A stretch of DNA of 21,860 nt, taken from Drechslerella dactyloides (taxonomy: Eukaryota > Ascomycota > Orbiliomycetes > Orbiliales > Orbiliaceae). Each line of letters begins with the position of its first letter. Within the stretch, counting starts at the first letter, position 1. A program made the translations under genes and the position numbers. The stretch is from NCBI GenBank assembly GCA_020064725.1, contig JAGTWJ010000016.1, positions 1 to 21,860 of the forward strand, written 5' to 3'. The notes beneath the pieces are model-generated. The model ran no database searches. It had not been told where the DNA came from and saw only the letters and a list, made by a program, of their open reading frames with translations. Positions 20,062 to 21,860 of the stretch are shown piece by piece.

Positions 20062-20460
20062 TTAATCCAAATCGGAAGAGAGAAGTAAAGAGGAGAAAGG
20101 GACACACTCGCTTGGAAGAAGGGTGATATCATTCCACCCTTCAAGATTAAATTCAGATTGAAATGCCAGTTGCTCCTTATATTGTTGATTGATATAACTT
20201 GAATCCCAGGTGGTCCTGCCCTTGCTGGTAAAATCAGAGGGGGTAGTTGACAGGACACCCCGGGATCCTACGTCGATCCAAACGCAGAAATATTGATAGC
20301 AATTTCCTGGGGTACAAAATGGCGGCTTGTTCTCGAAAACGTCAGAGTTCAAAAACTCGATTGTAAGCTGTCCGTCAATTCTGAGCAACGTCTACCCTGG
20401 TTATGGCGAGAAAAACTCTTCCGTCCCATTCAGCTACAGTTGCGAATGCTTATAGCCAGG
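20062..20460 (-). pseudogene. Unidentified coding remnant, minus strand
   Basis: A 108-codon frame (20388-20062) has no ATG at its opening, beginning next to a TAG. It reads like a real globular protein: LRIDGQLTIEFLNSDVF, then CTPGNCYQYFCVWIDVG, then DSSYINQQ and FNLEGWNDITLLPSECVPF. In a neighbouring frame just upstream (about 20455-20385) lies WDGRVFLAITRVDVAQ, which joins naturally in theme, so a frame change near 20385 is likely. I do not recognise the family. It overlaps the tail of the Cys-rich gene on the other strand, and only one of the two is likely to be right at 20062-20126. Confidence 0.35.
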
Positions 20461-21860
20461 TTTTGTATTATAAGTCTCGGTGCGATAAGTCAATCATATT
20501 GTAATTTTGTCCGTACACTTAAGATTTATATCTGGGATGAACTTTGGAGGTCAAATCGACTCGAGTTATAAGAATTCGAGAGCAGTAACCTTTGGGGCAC
20601 TATAAGAGGCTCCAAGGCTACAAAGTGAAAAGTGTTAAATTTATAGAGATCCGCTGCTTCTTTCTTATAAATTGAATATTATACATATCCAATCAGTCTA
20701 ACCAAACTTGGTAACCCTTCTAAAGCTTAACAATTACTATAACAGCCAGATGGAGGCCAGTTTGTCAGTTTTCTCTTTCAAATATGTCAAGGTGAATCGG
20801 TCAGACAAACAGAGAGGATTTGAGACGTTTACACGGTGAGTGACAGAGAGAATCAGGCAGAATACTTTAAAGAAAGCTGGAAGTTGACCCAACACAGGAC
20901 GGCTGTCTGGTTTACGAGACAACAACACAGTCCTAGTACCAAATATAAGCTTATAAGTGGTTGGGGCATGTTTGTTTGTATCGATAAACTCTTTCCGCGA
21001 TAGTAATAATGTAACTATGAGTGGTGGTCAGGCATGCATTTGATTAGGCCCCAAGGCCTTGGCATCGAGTATCTACATGTAATTTGCATAAATGCTTACT
21101 TTGCTGCATTATGGATAGTTCTCGCATCGGAGTTCTTAAGAGTGGCTCTAGAATGGTGGGTGTATTCAAATGCAGTCATCTAAGTGCTCTTACTGTATAG
21201 TAGCTCGTTGAACCGAATCAGGAAACACTTAATAAGTGCATTACTACAGGGTAGTTATCAGTACATCTAGACGAGCTTTTTCTGGGGAATTATGCCAATA
21301 ATGAGATCTAACTTGCTGTATATATAAGGATGACGAGTACGAATATGTAGCCGGGATATCGGGACGACACCCACACCCAAGTATAGATACAAGGGACCCT
21401 CAAAGAATAATGTTCGCCTCCGTCGACGCGTCTAACTTACCTCGTAAACCATGGTGGACATACGTACCGAGATAACGTCTAGCGCTGTGAGAATAAGTTT
21501 ATACAGAGTTCTTCCATTACAGCCGCGATAAAGCTCTTAGGGTGACGCAGAAGGTCCTATGCACCCGAATCACTTTACCCTCTTCCGAGTCAGTGTGTCA
21601 GACCATCGACTCTTAAGCTCAAACCGGTAAATCGCAAGTGCGAAAAACGCCTTGATTCAGATAGATTCGGAGTAGGGCTCCTGTATCCGCTCTCGCGTTC
21701 GCTTTGTGCGATATAGCGCGTCGCGCCGGTTCTAGCAATGCTCCTGTGATTACTCACCCGCTAATTACTTACTTGATTGCACACGCAATGTACATTTGTG
21801 TTACATCAAACTTAATCTCGCACTAGTTACCACACCAATCGGCCGTGCTCCTGCAGAATT
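20461..21860. other. Right-hand end of window, no supported gene
   Basis: Mixed composition, short frames only (for example 20737-20928 on minus, no domain). I saw no transposon ends, tRNA-like cloverleaf or repeat. A gene starting beyond 21860 could have its upstream region here. Confidence 0.5.

Larger units (their letters stand above)
19405..20126 (+). pseudogene. Small secreted Cys-rich protein gene, three exons, frame-broken
   Basis: The ATG at 19405 opens a clear signal peptide (MKHWSLCILVGLTTVLAAVQ). Exon 1 ends at 19543, exon 2 is 19634-19710 and exon 3 starts at 19800. Exon 2 joins in frame with one frame of exon 1 and encodes a Thr/Val-rich stretch (TVTVVLNPSTTVITTPTTT). Exon 3 encodes a Cys-rich domain: CSAQTCGG, then CSTEYDCWCGQ, GACFQNSYCYGLLPC, NCPSG, then CFTGTCCRGGQGVCVPLKC. 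Both introns have canonical ends. The frame changes within exon 1 (about 19450-19500), near 19830 and near 19970. The arrangement (signal peptide, Thr-rich linker, many paired Cys) is typical of small secreted fungal proteins, including candidate effectors. I do not know the family. The true 3' end is uncertain. Confidence is good that this is a real gene, moderate for its exact structure. Confidence 0.65.

Noticed and set aside
1..21860. CRISPR array, rRNA or tRNA genes, telomere-linked helicase
   Set aside because: No regularly spaced direct repeats, no cloverleaf or rRNA blocks, and no helicase motifs were seen on either strand. CRISPR would not be expected in a fungus.

Overview
This window is one end of a chromosome from a filamentous fungus, almost certainly an ascomycete. 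Four things point there. Base 1 opens on C-strand telomere repeats. Blocks of nearly pure A/T separate Fot1/pogo-type DNA transposons, the pattern left by repeat-induced point mutation (RIPping). The recognisable genes encode secreted proteins. A candidate gene near 19.4-20.1 kb has short fungal introns with GTGAGT/GTATGT donors and a CTAAC branch site. The species cannot be named from sequence alone.

Layout. 1-125: telomere, a mix of TTAGG and TTAGGG units. 126-7487: A/T-rich subtelomere holding three full-length (about 1.88 kb) transposons of one Fot1-like family. The outer two (629-2504, 4765-6638) carry their transposase on the minus strand and are heavily C-to-T/G-to-A mutated. The middle one (2835-4719) has normal base composition, perfect 51-bp terminal inverted repeats and a plus-strand DD35D transposase broken only by frameshifts. 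At about 7487 the A/T block ends abruptly. 7514-7879 is an orphan, Met-less coding fragment.

7950-16248 is the notable part: three paralogues of a family that joins an N-terminal ribosome-inactivating protein domain (rRNA N-glycosidase, ricin A-chain fold) to a C-terminal domain that reads as DUF6598. This is the architecture of the cereal JIP60-type proteins. Copy 1 (minus, 7950-9876) has a signal peptide, a Thr/Pro-rich linker, an N-glycosidase domain with conservative replacements at both catalytic positions, and DUF6598; it has several frame breaks. Copy 2 (minus, 11405-13290) keeps all expected active-site residues and has one frame break. Copy 3 (plus, 15282-16248) is the DUF6598 half only, with two frame breaks.

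16249-19400 holds nothing convincing. 19405-20126 is a candidate three-exon secreted Cys-rich protein gene with canonical introns and frame breaks. An unidentified minus-strand coding remnant lies at 20062-20460. The rest to 21860 shows no supported gene.

A theme across the window: outside the two RIPped transposons, the recognisable coding segments are interrupted by single-base frame changes and I found no in-frame nonsense codons inside the coherent segments. That fits either indel errors in the assembly or young subtelomeric pseudogenes, so 'broken' should be read with care. If intact in the organism, the N-glycosidase genes would encode secreted proteins that depurinate 28S rRNA of other organisms, with DUF6598 as an accessory domain of unknown role.
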